A stretch of DNA of 64,000 nt from an uncultured Flammeovirgaceae bacterium (GTDB lineage Bacteria; Bacteroidota; Bacteroidia; Cytophagales; Cyclobacteriaceae): the NCBI GenBank assembly GCA_937883755.1, contig CAKZYA010000001.1:215050-279049 (forward strand). Reading direction: 5' to 3'. Below the pieces are notes generated by a model. The model had not been told where the DNA came from, made no database searches, and saw only the letters and a program-made list of their open reading frames with translations. The translations under genes and the position numbers were made by a program. How positions within the stretch are numbered: the stretch's first letter is position 1; each line of letters starts with the position of its first letter. Below are positions 33,079-41,376 of this stretch, piece after piece.

Positions 33079-34381
33079 AATTAAGGGCTTCCTTGTAAGT
33101 GTCAATAGCTCGTTGTCGGGCTTCCTTGTGGTCTACCATTGGCTCAGGGTAATCATCCGTACCGTACTCTGGTAGCCACTTTTTAATGTATTCTTCATTC
33201 TTGTCAAACTTATCAGTCTGGGAGTAAGGGTTGAATACTCGGAAATAGGGTTGGGCATCGGTGCCAGTACCCGCTGCCCACTGCCAGCCGCCGTTATTAT
33301 TAGCTAGTTCGTAGTCGAGTAACTTTTTAGCAAAGTACGCTTCGCCCCAACGCCAATCGATCAGCAAATGCTTAGTTAAAAAGCTAGCAACAATCATCCG
33401 AACTCGGTTGTGCATATATCCCGTCTGATTTAACTGGCGCATTCCAGCGTCCACAATGGGGTATCCGGTTTTTCCTTTGCACCAACGCTGGAAATCCTCT
33501 TCACTATCTCGCCAGGGAATATTATCGTACTTGGGCTTGAAGGCTGAATCTACTACCTGTGGGCTGTGGTAGAGTACTTGCATATAAAATTCCCGCCAGA
33601 TAAGCTCGTTCAGGAATGTTTCATTCAGTTCTCTAGCCTCCCAAGCCAGCTTTCGGATGCTCAGTGTACCATGCCGGAGATGAATACCAAGGCGGGATGT
33701 AGCGTCTTTCGCCGGATAATCCCTTTTTTCTCCGTAGTCCTCAATCAGGTTTTCATTGATACGATTGGGCGGAATCTCAATATCTGACCGCTTAAACCCC
33801 ATATCTTCTAGTGAAAGAATTGGGAGTGGTTTGGTTTGATACCAGTTTTCAAATGATAGTCCGGAGGTATATGATTCCAACATACCATCCTCTAGTTTAT
33901 TTAACCAAGCCCGCTTATAAGGCGTGAATACCTTATAAAAATCCCCACCTCCAGTTAGTATTTCATCCTTCTCAAAGATCACCTGGTCTTTATAGGTTCG
34001 GAACGGAATGTCCTGCTTGATGAGTAGTTTGTTAATCGCTTGGTCTCGCCCTTTAGCGTAAGGTTCATAGTCGTGGTTAGTATAGACTTCTCGCACTGAA
34101 TAATCATGCAGAACCTCCTGCCATATTTCCTCTGGTTTACCATACTTCACCAACAGAGATGACCCTTTGTCTTTCAAGCGTTCATGTAAAGCGGTGAGGG
34201 TATCGTGAAGGAACATTACTCGGGCATCTGCTTTTTCTTCCAGATCATCCAAGATGTGACGGTCAAAGATAAATAGGGGTAACACCGGGAAATCGCCCTT
34301 CAGGGCATGAAATAATCCGGCATTATCGTCGAGGCGTAGGTCGCGACGAAACCAAAAAACAGTAACAGCTTGGTCAGGCAT
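33077..34381 (-). CDS. phrB: class I cryptochrome/DNA photolyase
   Basis: A 434-residue flavoprotein that repairs cyclobutane pyrimidine dimers using blue light. The N-terminal antenna domain begins with VFWFRRDLRLDDNAGL. The FAD-binding domain is complete, with WREFYMQVL, the substrate-proximal TGYPIVDAGMRQL, YMHNRVRMIVASFL and NNGGWQWAAGTGTD. Tryptophans of the electron-transfer chain appear to be present (DWRWGE, GGWQWAA). Length fits bacterial class I CPD photolyases. It ends within the octad palindrome and stands alone, transcribed divergently from icd. Confidence 0.94.
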   Translation of the reverse strand: MPDQAVTVFWFRRDLRLDDNAGLFHALKGDFPVLPLFIFDRHILDDLEEKADARVMFLHDTLTALHERLKDKGSSLLVKYGKPEEIWQEVLHDYSVREVYTNHDYEPYAKGRDQAINKLLIKQDIPFRTYKDQVIFEKDEILTGGGDFYKVFTPYKRAWLNKLEDGMLESYTSGLSFENWYQTKPLPILSLEDMGFKRSDIEIPPNRINENLIEDYGEKRDYPAKDATSRLGIHLRHGTLSIRKLAWEARELNETFLNELIWREFYMQVLYHSPQVVDSAFKPKYDNIPWRDSEEDFQRWCKGKTGYPIVDAGMRQLNQTGYMHNRVRMIVASFLTKHLLIDWRWGEAYFAKKLLDYELANNNGGWQWAAGTGTDAQPYFRVFNPYSQTDKFDKNEEYIKKWLPEYGTDDYPEPMVDHKEARQRAIDTYKEALN

Positions 34382-34456
34382 AGGGGTTTTAAATCAAAGT
34401 TTGTTGACAGAACCAAAAACTCTGATCAGTGTTTCCACACCCTTAGGATTCTGAGG

Positions 34457-34487
34457 TTCGGATAGATAACAAAAATGTGTAATTTTG
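34457..34487 (+). promoter_or_regulatory. promoter of the isocitrate dehydrogenase gene
   Basis: TTCG (34457-34460), a 19-base spacer and TAATTTTG (34480-34487) match TTTG-N19-TAnnTTTG with one mismatch in the -33 box. The transcript would start near 34494, about 50 bases before the ATG. Confidence 0.55.
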
Positions 34488-34543
34488 TGGCGCATAACGG
34501 ATTAAGTCTGATAATTATCATTAAAACCAATTTTTCATAAGCA

Positions 34544-35770
34544 ATGAGCGAACAAAAAATCACAATCCAGAACGGCAACCTACAAGTACCTGACCAACCG
34601 ATTATCCCATTCATCGAGGGCGATGGTACGGGAGTAGATATCTGGCCTGCTTCCAAAAAGGTAATGGATGCAGCCGTAGAAAAAGCGTACAATGGCAGCA
34701 AAAAAATAGCATGGCAGGAAGTATATGCTGGTCAAAAATCTTATGATAAATCGGGCGAATGGCTTCCTAAAGAGACCTTAGATACCTTTCGCGAATACTT
34801 GGTTGGTATCAAAGGGCCACTAACCACACCCGTAGGGGGCGGTATTCGCTCATTGAATGTTGCTCTGCGACAAGAGCTTGATTTGTACGCCTGCGTACGT
34901 CCGGTACGCTGGTACAATGGCACACCTTCTCCGGTAAAAAACCCTAGCACTACCGACATGGTGATTTTCCGAGAAAATACGGAAGACATTTACGCAGGTA
35001 TTGAGTTTCAGCAGGGTACTGATGATGAGAAAAAGTTTGCTTCGTTGTTAAAAGAAAACTTTGCCGACCGATACAAAAAAGTACGTTTCCCAGCAACAGC
35101 TGGTTATGGTATTAAACCTGTTTCAGTAGAAGGTACCGAGCGACTAGTTCGTTCGGCGATTGACTATGCTTTCCAATATAAGCGCGATTCAGTAACGTTG
35201 GTACACAAAGGTAACATCATGAAGTTTACCGAAGGGGCATTCCGCGATTGGGGGTATAACCTAGCGAAGAAAGAGTTTGGTGCCGGTGATTACGAAGGTG
35301 GTCCGTGGCAAATCATCGAGAAAGATGGTCATCAGATTATTATCAAAGATGTGATTGCCGATGCATTTCTTCAGCAAATTTTACTGCGCCCCGCTGAGTA
35401 CGAAGTAATTGCCACGCTTAACCTGAATGGTGACTACGTATCAGATGCACTGGCGGCTATTGTCGGTGGAATTGGTATTGCTCCGGGTGCCAATATCAAT
35501 TACGAAACTGGTCACGCTATTTTTGAGGCTACCCACGGTACGGCACCTAAGTATGCTGGGCAAGATAAGGTAAACCCTGGTTCAGTCATTCTTTCCGGAG
35601 CTATGATGTTTGATTATCTGGGCTGGACAGAAGCAGCTGATTTAGTAAGAAAAGGTATTGAAGGCTCTATTTCAGCTAAGCAAGTAACCTATGATTTTGA
35701 ACGCCTTATGGACGAAGCTACTTTGCTCAAATGTTCTGAATTTGGCGATAGTGTGATCCAGCACATGTAG
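34544..35770 (+). CDS. icd: NADP-dependent isocitrate dehydrogenase
   Basis: This TCA-cycle enzyme converts isocitrate to 2-oxoglutarate, CO2 and NADPH. Its 408 residues align throughout with the E. coli-type homodimer: substrate loop [13 protein letters not shown] (Ser103 corresponds to the regulatory serine of the E. coli enzyme), [32 protein letters not shown] and the nucleotide-specificity loop [18 protein letters not shown]. The Lys-Tyr in that loop is the NADP signature. It has its own promoter and a strong terminator, so it is a one-gene unit. Confidence 0.96.
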   Translation: MSEQKITIQNGNLQVPDQPIIPFIEGDGTGVDIWPASKKVMDAAVEKAYNGSKKIAWQEVYAGQKSYDKSGEWLPKETLDTFREYLVGIKGPLTTPVGGGIRSLNVALRQELDLYACVRPVRWYNGTPSPVKNPSTTDMVIFRENTEDIYAGIEFQQGTDDEKKFASLLKENFADRYKKVRFPATAGYGIKPVSVEGTERLVRSAIDYAFQYKRDSVTLVHKGNIMKFTEGAFRDWGYNLAKKEFGAGDYEGGPWQIIEKDGHQIIIKDVIADAFLQQILLRPAEYEVIATLNLNGDYVSDALAAIVGGIGIAPGANINYETGHAIFEATHGTAPKYAGQDKVNPGSVILSGAMMFDYLGWTEAADLVRKGIEGSISAKQVTYDFERLMDEATLLKCSEFGDSVIQHM

Positions 35771-35773
35771 AAA

Positions 35774-35816
35774 CGAAAAAAGGTGACTTTTCACAAAAGT
35801 CACCTTCTCTTTTTCT
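35774..35816 (+). terminator. bidirectional terminator after icd
   Basis: AAGGTGACTTTT (35780-35791) and AAAAGTCACCTT (35795-35806) form a perfect 12-bp stem with loop CAC, followed by CTCTTTTT. A-rich sequence on the left side would also serve the convergent TerB-like gene, which ends at 35830. Confidence 0.85.
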
Positions 35817-35829
35817 TACTAAGAAACAG

Positions 35830-36192
35830 TTAGTTGCGTGCCCAGATTGCTTTTATCTCGTCAATAGCCTCTTCTACTGCCTCTTTTTCCAGTCCTAGAC
35901 GGCAAGCCATATCTACACAAAGTTTGTGTTCTTGCTCAGCAATTTCGCCATCAATAACTGATATGAAAATAGCATCCATAATCTGGTCTTGTGGTTGTAC
36001 CTGATTAAGAGGTACGATATGCTGTAGCTTATCGGCGTCTTTTACCAATCGCTCAAATTCCTCTGACTTTATTCCCGTTTCTTCGGCACGTTCTGCTAGA
36101 AACTCTCTCTCCCGAGCATTTAAATATCCATCTGCCGCGGCAATAGCAACCAGATTTACAAAATGCTCTAACTTAATTTTTCGATTTGTCAT
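35830..36192 (-). CDS. TerB-like (tellurite-resistance-type) helical protein
   Basis: About 120 residues from the ATG at 36192 (the open frame extends nine codons further). It is an all-helical protein with the TerB pattern: HFVNLVAIAAADGYLNAREREFL, a central IMDAIFISVIDGEI with the acidic DGE loop, and a C-terminal charged helix. Despite the family name, single TerB proteins are not evidence for tellurite resistance; they may bind metal ions near membranes. No other ter gene is nearby. It converges on icd across the shared terminator. Confidence 0.8.
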   Translation of the reverse strand: MTNRKIKLEHFVNLVAIAAADGYLNAREREFLAERAEETGIKSEEFERLVKDADKLQHIVPLNQVQPQDQIMDAIFISVIDGEIAEQEHKLCVDMACRLGLEKEAVEEAIDEIKAIWARN

Positions 36193-36646
36193 ACAAGCTT
36201 CATTTAGACTCAATCTCAAACTTACGACTTGATTATTAGCTCTCCAACTTACTGATTATCAGGATATGTAATGTAAAACTGCTTGGATTCTGCTTTTTAA
36301 ATCTTTCCTGAACAAGTAAGAGGGGGTATTACTTGTAATGTTTCAAGAGGCTTGACAGAATAGTTGCACATTTCTAAGGAAAAGCGGGTTTTAACTGTTT
36401 TGAGGAGGAGTAATAAGAGAAAAGTGGTACAACTACCTTTACGCGAAGTATTGACAGTGTGTGAGCAATAAAGAGGAGGTAAATAAGTAGCAAGTCCCAA
36501 AATGAGACATGAAAAATTACTTCATTTGCACTGATTATCAGTACTATCTAGTTCATTCATAGATTCTACGCTAATTGTGGTCTAATAATCTACACTATTA
36601 AAGAATATTTGCTAAAAGCTATTTATTTAGCGTAGTAAAAACAATT
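36193..36646. other. intergenic region between TerB-like gene and sua5
   Basis: These 454 bases hold no credible gene; an open frame of 67 codons (36297-36500, leftward) lacks coding character. The near-palindrome CTGATTATCAG appears at 36252-36262 and again at 36531-36541. The end near 36600-36640 is AT-rich and probably carries the promoter of the next gene. Confidence 0.4.
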
Positions 36647-37603
36647 ATGGCAATTAGTGGAGGTGATATTCAGCAAGCGAAAGCATTGCTAACTTCGGGC
36701 AGGCTAGTGGCAATTCCTACTGAGACAGTATATGGCTTAGCTGGAAATGCCTTTAACTCTGAGGCAGTAGCCACTATTTTTGAAGTAAAGAATCGCCCAT
36801 CGTTTAACCCACTTATCACCCATGTCGATAGCCTAGATAAAGCAAGGGGCTATGTGGCAACTGTTCATCCTTTAGCCCAAAGGCTAGCTGATACTTTTTG
36901 GCCGGGTCCGCTTACCCTTCTACTACCTAAGACTGATGCAGTACCCGATATTGTGACAGCCGGGTCAGAACGAGTAGCCGTGCGTGTACCTCAGCACTCG
37001 CTAACGTTATCCCTACTTGAACAGCTGGATTTCCCACTGGCTGCCCCGAGTGCCAATCCGTTTGGCTACATTAGCCCTACCACAGCAGCTCATGTAGCGC
37101 AACAGTTGGGAAATAAGTTGGAGTATATATTAGATGGAGGTATTTGTCCAGTGGGGATTGAGTCGACTATTGTAGGAATTGAAGAAGATGTTGTTCGAGT
37201 GTATCGATGGGGAGGGGTTTCTCTGGAAGACTTAAAGTCAGTAGTCCCCAATGTTCAAGCTCCTATCAACCCAGATGAAGAGTCGCCACCGGCCCCCGGA
37301 ATGTTAAAGAGCCATTATGCCCCAACTAAGCAAGTAGTGGTAGGAAACCTTCCTGAGCTTATTCAGCAATACCAGCATGCAGACGTTGGAGTAGTCTCTT
37401 TTCGCGATGTTTTTCCGCAAATTCCGGATAAGCAGCATGTGATACTATCAGAATCAGGCAATTTGAATGAAGCAGCTCAGCGATTATTTTCTGCTTTACG
37501 AGAACTCGACCAGCTTCCGATTGAGCTAATTTTAGCCGAGTTTGTTCCCAACCATGGTTTAGGACGAGCCATCAATGATCGATTAGCAAGAGCGTCAGCT
37601 TGA
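36647..37603 (+). CDS. threonylcarbamoyl-AMP synthase (Sua5 type)
   Basis: This enzyme makes threonylcarbamoyl-AMP from threonine, bicarbonate and ATP, the first step of the t6A modification at position 37 of ANN-decoding tRNAs. The 318 residues comprise the YrdC fold (PTETVYGLAGNAF, KNRPSFNPLI, GSERVAVRVP, PSANPFGYISPT) and the Sua5-specific C-terminal domain (PGMLKSHYAPTKQ and the following Rossmann-like part), so it is Sua5 rather than the short TsaC. A small leftward gene ends 9 bases after it. Confidence 0.93.
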   Translation: MAISGGDIQQAKALLTSGRLVAIPTETVYGLAGNAFNSEAVATIFEVKNRPSFNPLITHVDSLDKARGYVATVHPLAQRLADTFWPGPLTLLLPKTDAVPDIVTAGSERVAVRVPQHSLTLSLLEQLDFPLAAPSANPFGYISPTTAAHVAQQLGNKLEYILDGGICPVGIESTIVGIEEDVVRVYRWGGVSLEDLKSVVPNVQAPINPDEESPPAPGMLKSHYAPTKQVVVGNLPELIQQYQHADVGVVSFRDVFPQIPDKQHVILSESGNLNEAAQRLFSALRELDQLPIELILAEFVPNHGLGRAINDRLARASA

Positions 37604-37612
37604 CCGCGCTTA

Positions 37613-37804
37613 TTAGGCCATGACACTTTCCTGAGGCATCAGATTGTGTGAATGGGCGTAAATATTTCTTACCTCGCTTCGGATATGATTCCAGGTTTCT
37701 TCATAGGAGGTGGCAAAACTTACAGTATGGTGGACTCCCCGAGGTTCAGCAGATTCACTGATTGTTCGGTTAGTAGATTTCTGGGGAAATAATAACTTTT
37801 TCAT
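37613..37804 (-). CDS. small protein of unknown function
   Basis: A 63-residue frame starting MKKLLFPQKSTNRTISESAE. No family recognised, no signal peptide or membrane segment; the middle (SYEETWNHIRSEVRNIYAHS) is likely helical. Support for a real gene: a perfect -7 box TACATTTG (37846-37839, leftward) 35 bases upstream of the ATG, an AT-rich upstream region, and close tail-to-tail packing with sua5. I cannot give a function. Confidence 0.45.
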   Translation of the reverse strand: MKKLLFPQKSTNRTISESAEPRGVHHTVSFATSYEETWNHIRSEVRNIYAHSHNLMPQESVMA

Positions 37805-37838
37805 AGGAAAGTTGATTTATTCATCAAACATTACATTA

Positions 37839-37846
37839 CAAATGTA
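37839..37846 (-). promoter_or_regulatory. -7 promoter box of the small gene at 37613
   Basis: Read leftward, TACATTTG matches TAnnTTTG exactly; the transcript would start about 28 bases before the ATG at 37804. No clear -33 box is seen in the T-rich upstream DNA. Confidence 0.4.
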
Positions 37847-38126
37847 CAAAAAAATATAATTTATATACAAAAATTAAAGAAATTTTTTCAGAAATACCTT
37901 GAAAATAGTCTTAAACGCTATTACACGAGGTATTAGATGGTACATATGTAATGAATAGTATGCTTTCAGAAAAAGTGCTAACCTGTTTGGATAGCATACA
38001 TTTTTATCGGGTAGTTAAATTTAAAATACCGCCAACTTTTTCTATTAGCAGCTTGTTACTTCTACAAATCGGCACTTAACGAAAGAAAAGCTAGGTTTTT
38101 ACGCAAATTTGTACCGATTTATTAAA

Positions 38127-38134
38127 TATATTTG
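38127..38134 (+). promoter_or_regulatory. -7 promoter box of nqrF
   Basis: TATATTTG matches TAnnTTTG exactly, 45 bases before the ATG. A TTTG at 38108-38111 is only 15 bases upstream, shorter than the usual 19-21 spacer. Confidence 0.4.
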
Positions 38135-38178
38135 CAAGGCATTTCATACTGTAATTTAAACTCAAACTAAGTAGTCTA

Positions 38179-39480
38179 ATGACGCAAGTTGTTATCACAG
38201 CTATTATAGCTTTTACACTCATCATTTTGCTTTTGGTGGCATTGCTGCTGTTTGCCCAGTCTAAGCTCGTACAGCAGGGAGATGTAAAGATTATTGTAAA
38301 CGGCGATGAAGAGAATCCAATTGTTGCATCAGCAGGTAGTACATTGCTTTCTACTTTGTCTGGTGAAAAGATTTTTCTTCCCTCAGCCTGTGGAGGTGGC
38401 GGTACCTGCGCCATGTGTAAATGTGCCATTGATGAAGGAGGAGGAGATGTTCTTCCTACTGAGGTGGGTCACCTAAGCCGGAAAGAGCAGCAAGAAAATG
38501 TACGTCTCTCTTGCCAGGTAAAGGTAAAGAATGATATGCGAATTCGCATTCCAGAGGAAATCTTTGGTATTAAGAAGTGGGAGTGTGAAGTAGTTTCTAA
38601 CTACAATGTGTCCACCTTTATCAAGGAATTTGTAGTGAGATTACCCGAAGGTGAAACATTGGATTTTGAGTCGGGTGGCTACATTCAGATTGATGTCCCC
38701 CCAATCACGGTAGACTTCAAAGGTATGGATATTACTCCTCATCCGGAGTTGGGTCACAAACCCGATGTGTACCAAGAGGATTGGGATAACTTCAATCTGT
38801 GGGATCTGACCATGAAGAACGATGAAGAGATTTTTCGGGCTTATTCTATGGCAAATCATCCCGCCGAAGGTGATATCATCATGCTAAATATCCGAATTGC
38901 TACTCCACCTTGGGATCGAGCTGCCGGAAAGTGGATGGATGTAAATCCAGGAATTTGTTCTTCTTACGTATTCTCTCGTGAGAAAGGAGACAAGGTGACT
39001 ATTTCGGGGCCTTACGGTGAATTCTTCATTAACCCGACTGAGCGTGAAATGATCTACATCGGAGGAGGGGCTGGGATGGCGCCACTAAGATCGCACATCT
39101 TCCATTTATTTCACACCGAGAAGTCAGATCGTAAAGTATCATACTGGTACGGTGGGCGTTCTAAGCGAGAACTATTCTACGTAGATCACTTCCGTAACAT
39201 TGAGAAAGACTTCCCTAACTTTAGCTTCCATATCGGTTTATCTGAACCATTAGAAGAAGATAACTGGAAAGTGAAAGAAAGCTTAGACAGTGAAGGTGAT
39301 GGCTATGTTGGTTTTATCCATCAGGTACTTCTTGATAATTATCTGAATGATCATCCTGAACCAGAAGAAGTAGAGTACTATCTGTGTGGACCTCCTTTGA
39401 TGAATGCTGCGGTATTAAAGATGCTGGATGATATGGGAGTACCTCCTGAAAATATCCGGTTTGATGACTTCGGTGGATAG
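38179..39480 (+). CDS. nqrF: Na+-translocating NADH:quinone reductase subunit F
   Basis: The NADH-oxidising subunit of the Na+-pumping NQR complex, 433 residues. An N-terminal membrane anchor (about 4-26) precedes a plant-type [2Fe-2S] domain with Cys71, Cys77, Cys80 and Cys112 ([13 protein letters not shown]), matching the spacing in Vibrio NqrF. The FAD-binding motif is RAYSMANHP, the NADH motifs are [14 protein letters not shown] and [12 protein letters not shown], and the chain ends in the conserved FDDFGG. All cofactor sites look intact. The other subunits nqrA-E, normally adjacent, are not in the window, so it is either a detached subunit gene or an extra copy. A terminator follows. Confidence 0.94.
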   Translation: MTQVVITAIIAFTLIILLLVALLLFAQSKLVQQGDVKIIVNGDEENPIVASAGSTLLSTLSGEKIFLPSACGGGGTCAMCKCAIDEGGGDVLPTEVGHLSRKEQQENVRLSCQVKVKNDMRIRIPEEIFGIKKWECEVVSNYNVSTFIKEFVVRLPEGETLDFESGGYIQIDVPPITVDFKGMDITPHPELGHKPDVYQEDWDNFNLWDLTMKNDEEIFRAYSMANHPAEGDIIMLNIRIATPPWDRAAGKWMDVNPGICSSYVFSREKGDKVTISGPYGEFFINPTEREMIYIGGGAGMAPLRSHIFHLFHTEKSDRKVSYWYGGRSKRELFYVDHFRNIEKDFPNFSFHIGLSEPLEEDNWKVKESLDSEGDGYVGFIHQVLLDNYLNDHPEPEEVEYYLCGPPLMNAAVLKMLDDMGVPPENIRFDDFGG

Positions 39481-39501
39481 CCAAGTCTTATAAAAAAGAT
39501 G

Positions 39502-39531
39502 AAAGGGAGCGATGTTTCGTTCCCTTTTTTT
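39502..39531 (+). terminator. intrinsic terminator after nqrF
   Basis: AAAGGGAGCGA (39502-39512) pairs with TCGTTCCCTTT (39517-39527), one G-T pair, 4-base loop, followed by a T run. Confidence 0.85.
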
Positions 39532-39573
39532 ATTTTGGCTGAAGTTTTTTGAAAACGCCTCTAAACCTCTACT

Positions 39574-40734
39574 ATGAGTTTAAGCCTCTTTTTCCGTCCG
39601 GTTGACCCGACGGTGTACGAATGGGTTTCCCAGCAGAATACGGTATTTAAGGCAATTGATGTATTTACCAGCGATTTCCCCAACTACGCCGAAGCAGATA
39701 TTGCTCTGGTTGGATTATGCGAGCATCGGGGGAGTGAGTTTGACGAAGGTGTAGAACGAGCAGCCGATGCGATACGTCAGGCATTTTATCGCCTAAAAAA
39801 AGGCAGTGGAGCTTACAAGATCGCAGACCTGGGTAATCTAGTAAATGGCCATAGCTTAGAAGAAACTTACGGAAGATTGCGGGAGGTTTGTGAAACCCTT
39901 ATCAATTATCGAACGCTACCGGTTATTATTGGTGGTTCTCATGATCTGGATTACGGGCAGTATCAGGCCTACGAGACTATGGAAAAACTGATTAGTGTGT
40001 TGTGTGTAGATGCTTTCATTGATATAGATCGGACACTAGTCTCAGAAAATACGCTAAAGCCTAATCAGCACCATTTGCATCAGATCCTGATGCATGATCC
40101 CAACTACTTGTTGAACTACAGTCATTTGGGATACCAGAGCTATTTGGTCGATGCAGAAGTTCCAGCTTTGCTGGATAAGTTTTATTTTGATAGCTATCGA
40201 CTGGGGTTAGTCAACCAAGGTATTGCCACGATGGAACCTATCATTCGTAGTGCTGATATGTTGAGCATTGATATTTCGGCAATTAAGTCGGCTGATGCGC
40301 CTGGTCATCATCGTGCTCAGCCCTTTGGCTTGACTGGGCAAGAAGCCTGTCAACTCTGCTGGTACGCAGGGCATAGCGAGCGATTAACTTCAGCGGGATT
40401 TTATGAGTACAATCCTGACTTTGACGATGAACGACAAACAACCGCAGCTGTAATTGCAGTAATGATTTGGTATCTGATTGAAGGATATTATCATCGAACG
40501 TACGAAGAAAATTTTGAGAGTAATGATTTTACCAAGTATTTAGTCCCTATGTCTAGCTCGCCGGAGCAAATTACTTTTTATAAAGCTAAGAAAAGTGAAA
40601 AATGGTGGATGGAAGTGCCTACCCCGGTGAAGGAGCGGAAAAGTATTGTAGCCTGCGACCCGGCCGACTACGAAATGGCAACCAAAGGTGAAATACCCGA
40701 TCGATGGATTCAGACCCAAGCAAAGTATTCTTAA
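39574..40734 (+). CDS. arginase/formimidoylglutamase-fold protein with altered metal site
   Basis: A 386-residue cytoplasmic protein of the ureohydrolase (arginase) superfamily. It keeps the overall motif order: IIGGSHDLDYG (canonical GGDHS region, His123), then CVDAFIDID where the canonical DAHxD is expected, so the metal-binding His is Phe148. Later comes SIDISAIKSADAPG where SxDxD is expected, so the second Asp is Ser. With two ligands changed, the binuclear manganese centre is probably incomplete and catalysis doubtful. Related divergent members are annotated as formimidoylglutamase in Bacteroidota. It is followed after 18 bases by the DUF1080 gene, so the two may be co-transcribed. Confidence 0.8.
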   Translation: MSLSLFFRPVDPTVYEWVSQQNTVFKAIDVFTSDFPNYAEADIALVGLCEHRGSEFDEGVERAADAIRQAFYRLKKGSGAYKIADLGNLVNGHSLEETYGRLREVCETLINYRTLPVIIGGSHDLDYGQYQAYETMEKLISVLCVDAFIDIDRTLVSENTLKPNQHHLHQILMHDPNYLLNYSHLGYQSYLVDAEVPALLDKFYFDSYRLGLVNQGIATMEPIIRSADMLSIDISAIKSADAPGHHRAQPFGLTGQEACQLCWYAGHSERLTSAGFYEYNPDFDDERQTTAAVIAVMIWYLIEGYYHRTYEENFESNDFTKYLVPMSSSPEQITFYKAKKSEKWWMEVPTPVKERKSIVACDPADYEMATKGEIPDRWIQTQAKYS

Positions 40735-40752
40735 CAACCTAATAGATTTCTT

Positions 40753-41364
40753 ATGAGCATTTTCGTGCGTTTATTTTTTTGTGTAGCATTTCTTATCACT
40801 AGTCTTATAAGCTACAGTCAGGACGATGGTTTTCAATCTCTTTTCAATGGTGAAGACTTAGATGGATGGGAGATTTACGGAACAGAAAAGTGGTATGTAG
40901 AAGATGGTTTACTTGTTTGTGAAAGTGGACCCGATGAAGCTTATGGCTATTTGGCAACAAATGAGTCCTATAAGAACTTTGTGCTGACGCTAGAATTTCA
41001 GCAAGAAGCTAACGGTAACAGCGGAGTGTTTTTCCGCTCATCTATTGAGGGAACGAAGATTAGTGGCTGGCAAGTAGAAGTTGCCCCTCCTGGTAATGAT
41101 ACTGGAGGTATTTACGAGTCTTACGGACGAGGTTGGCTAGAGCAAATTCCCGAAGAGAAGGAAGATATTCTGAATATGGGTGAATGGAACCAGATGCGAA
41201 TTGAAGTAAACGGCGACCAAGTAAAAACTTATCTTAATGATGAACTGATGGTCGATTTAGAAGACGAAAAAATTGGCCAAGCCAATGGCTCTATTGCTTT
41301 GCAAATCCACGATGGAGGGGGTATTAAAGTACGCTGGCGCAACTTGATGGTGAAAGAGCTGTAG
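40753..41364 (+). CDS. secreted DUF1080 (3-keto-disaccharide hydrolase-type) protein
   Basis: A 203-residue exported protein (signal peptide to about residue 22) consisting of one DUF1080 jelly-roll domain. Typical pieces are FQSLFNGEDLDGWEIYG, NSGVFFRSS, GWQVEVAPPG, GGIYESYGRGWL, GEWNQMRIEVNGD and GSIALQIHDGG. Members of this family have been described as 3-keto-disaccharide hydrolases or as glycan-binding domains, often near Gfo/Idh/MocA enzymes; one such enzyme is encoded at 18076. It lies 18 bases after the arginase-fold gene and converges on the propeller gene with a gap of 12 bases. Confidence 0.9.
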   Translation: MSIFVRLFFCVAFLITSLISYSQDDGFQSLFNGEDLDGWEIYGTEKWYVEDGLLVCESGPDEAYGYLATNESYKNFVLTLEFQQEANGNSGVFFRSSIEGTKISGWQVEVAPPGNDTGGIYESYGRGWLEQIPEEKEDILNMGEWNQMRIEVNGDQVKTYLNDELMVDLEDEKIGQANGSIALQIHDGGGIKVRWRNLMVKEL

Positions 41365-41376
41365 AATCGCAAGAAG

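Larger units (their letters stand above)
37805..38178. other. AT-rich divergent promoter region
   Basis: These 374 bases lie between the small leftward gene and nqrF. They contain a leftward -7 box TACATTTG (on + strand CAAATGTA, 37839-37846) and a rightward one TATATTTG (38127-38134). No gene or repeat is evident. Confidence 0.5.

Noticed and set aside
36297..36500. 67-codon leftward frame upstream of sua5
   Set aside because: Low-complexity Leu/Thr-rich translation without coding character and no promoter signal.
36252..36541. Two copies of CTGATTATCAG flanking the TerB-sua5 gap
   Set aside because: Only 11 bases and AT-rich; two copies 279 bases apart are suggestive but too weak for a regulatory claim.
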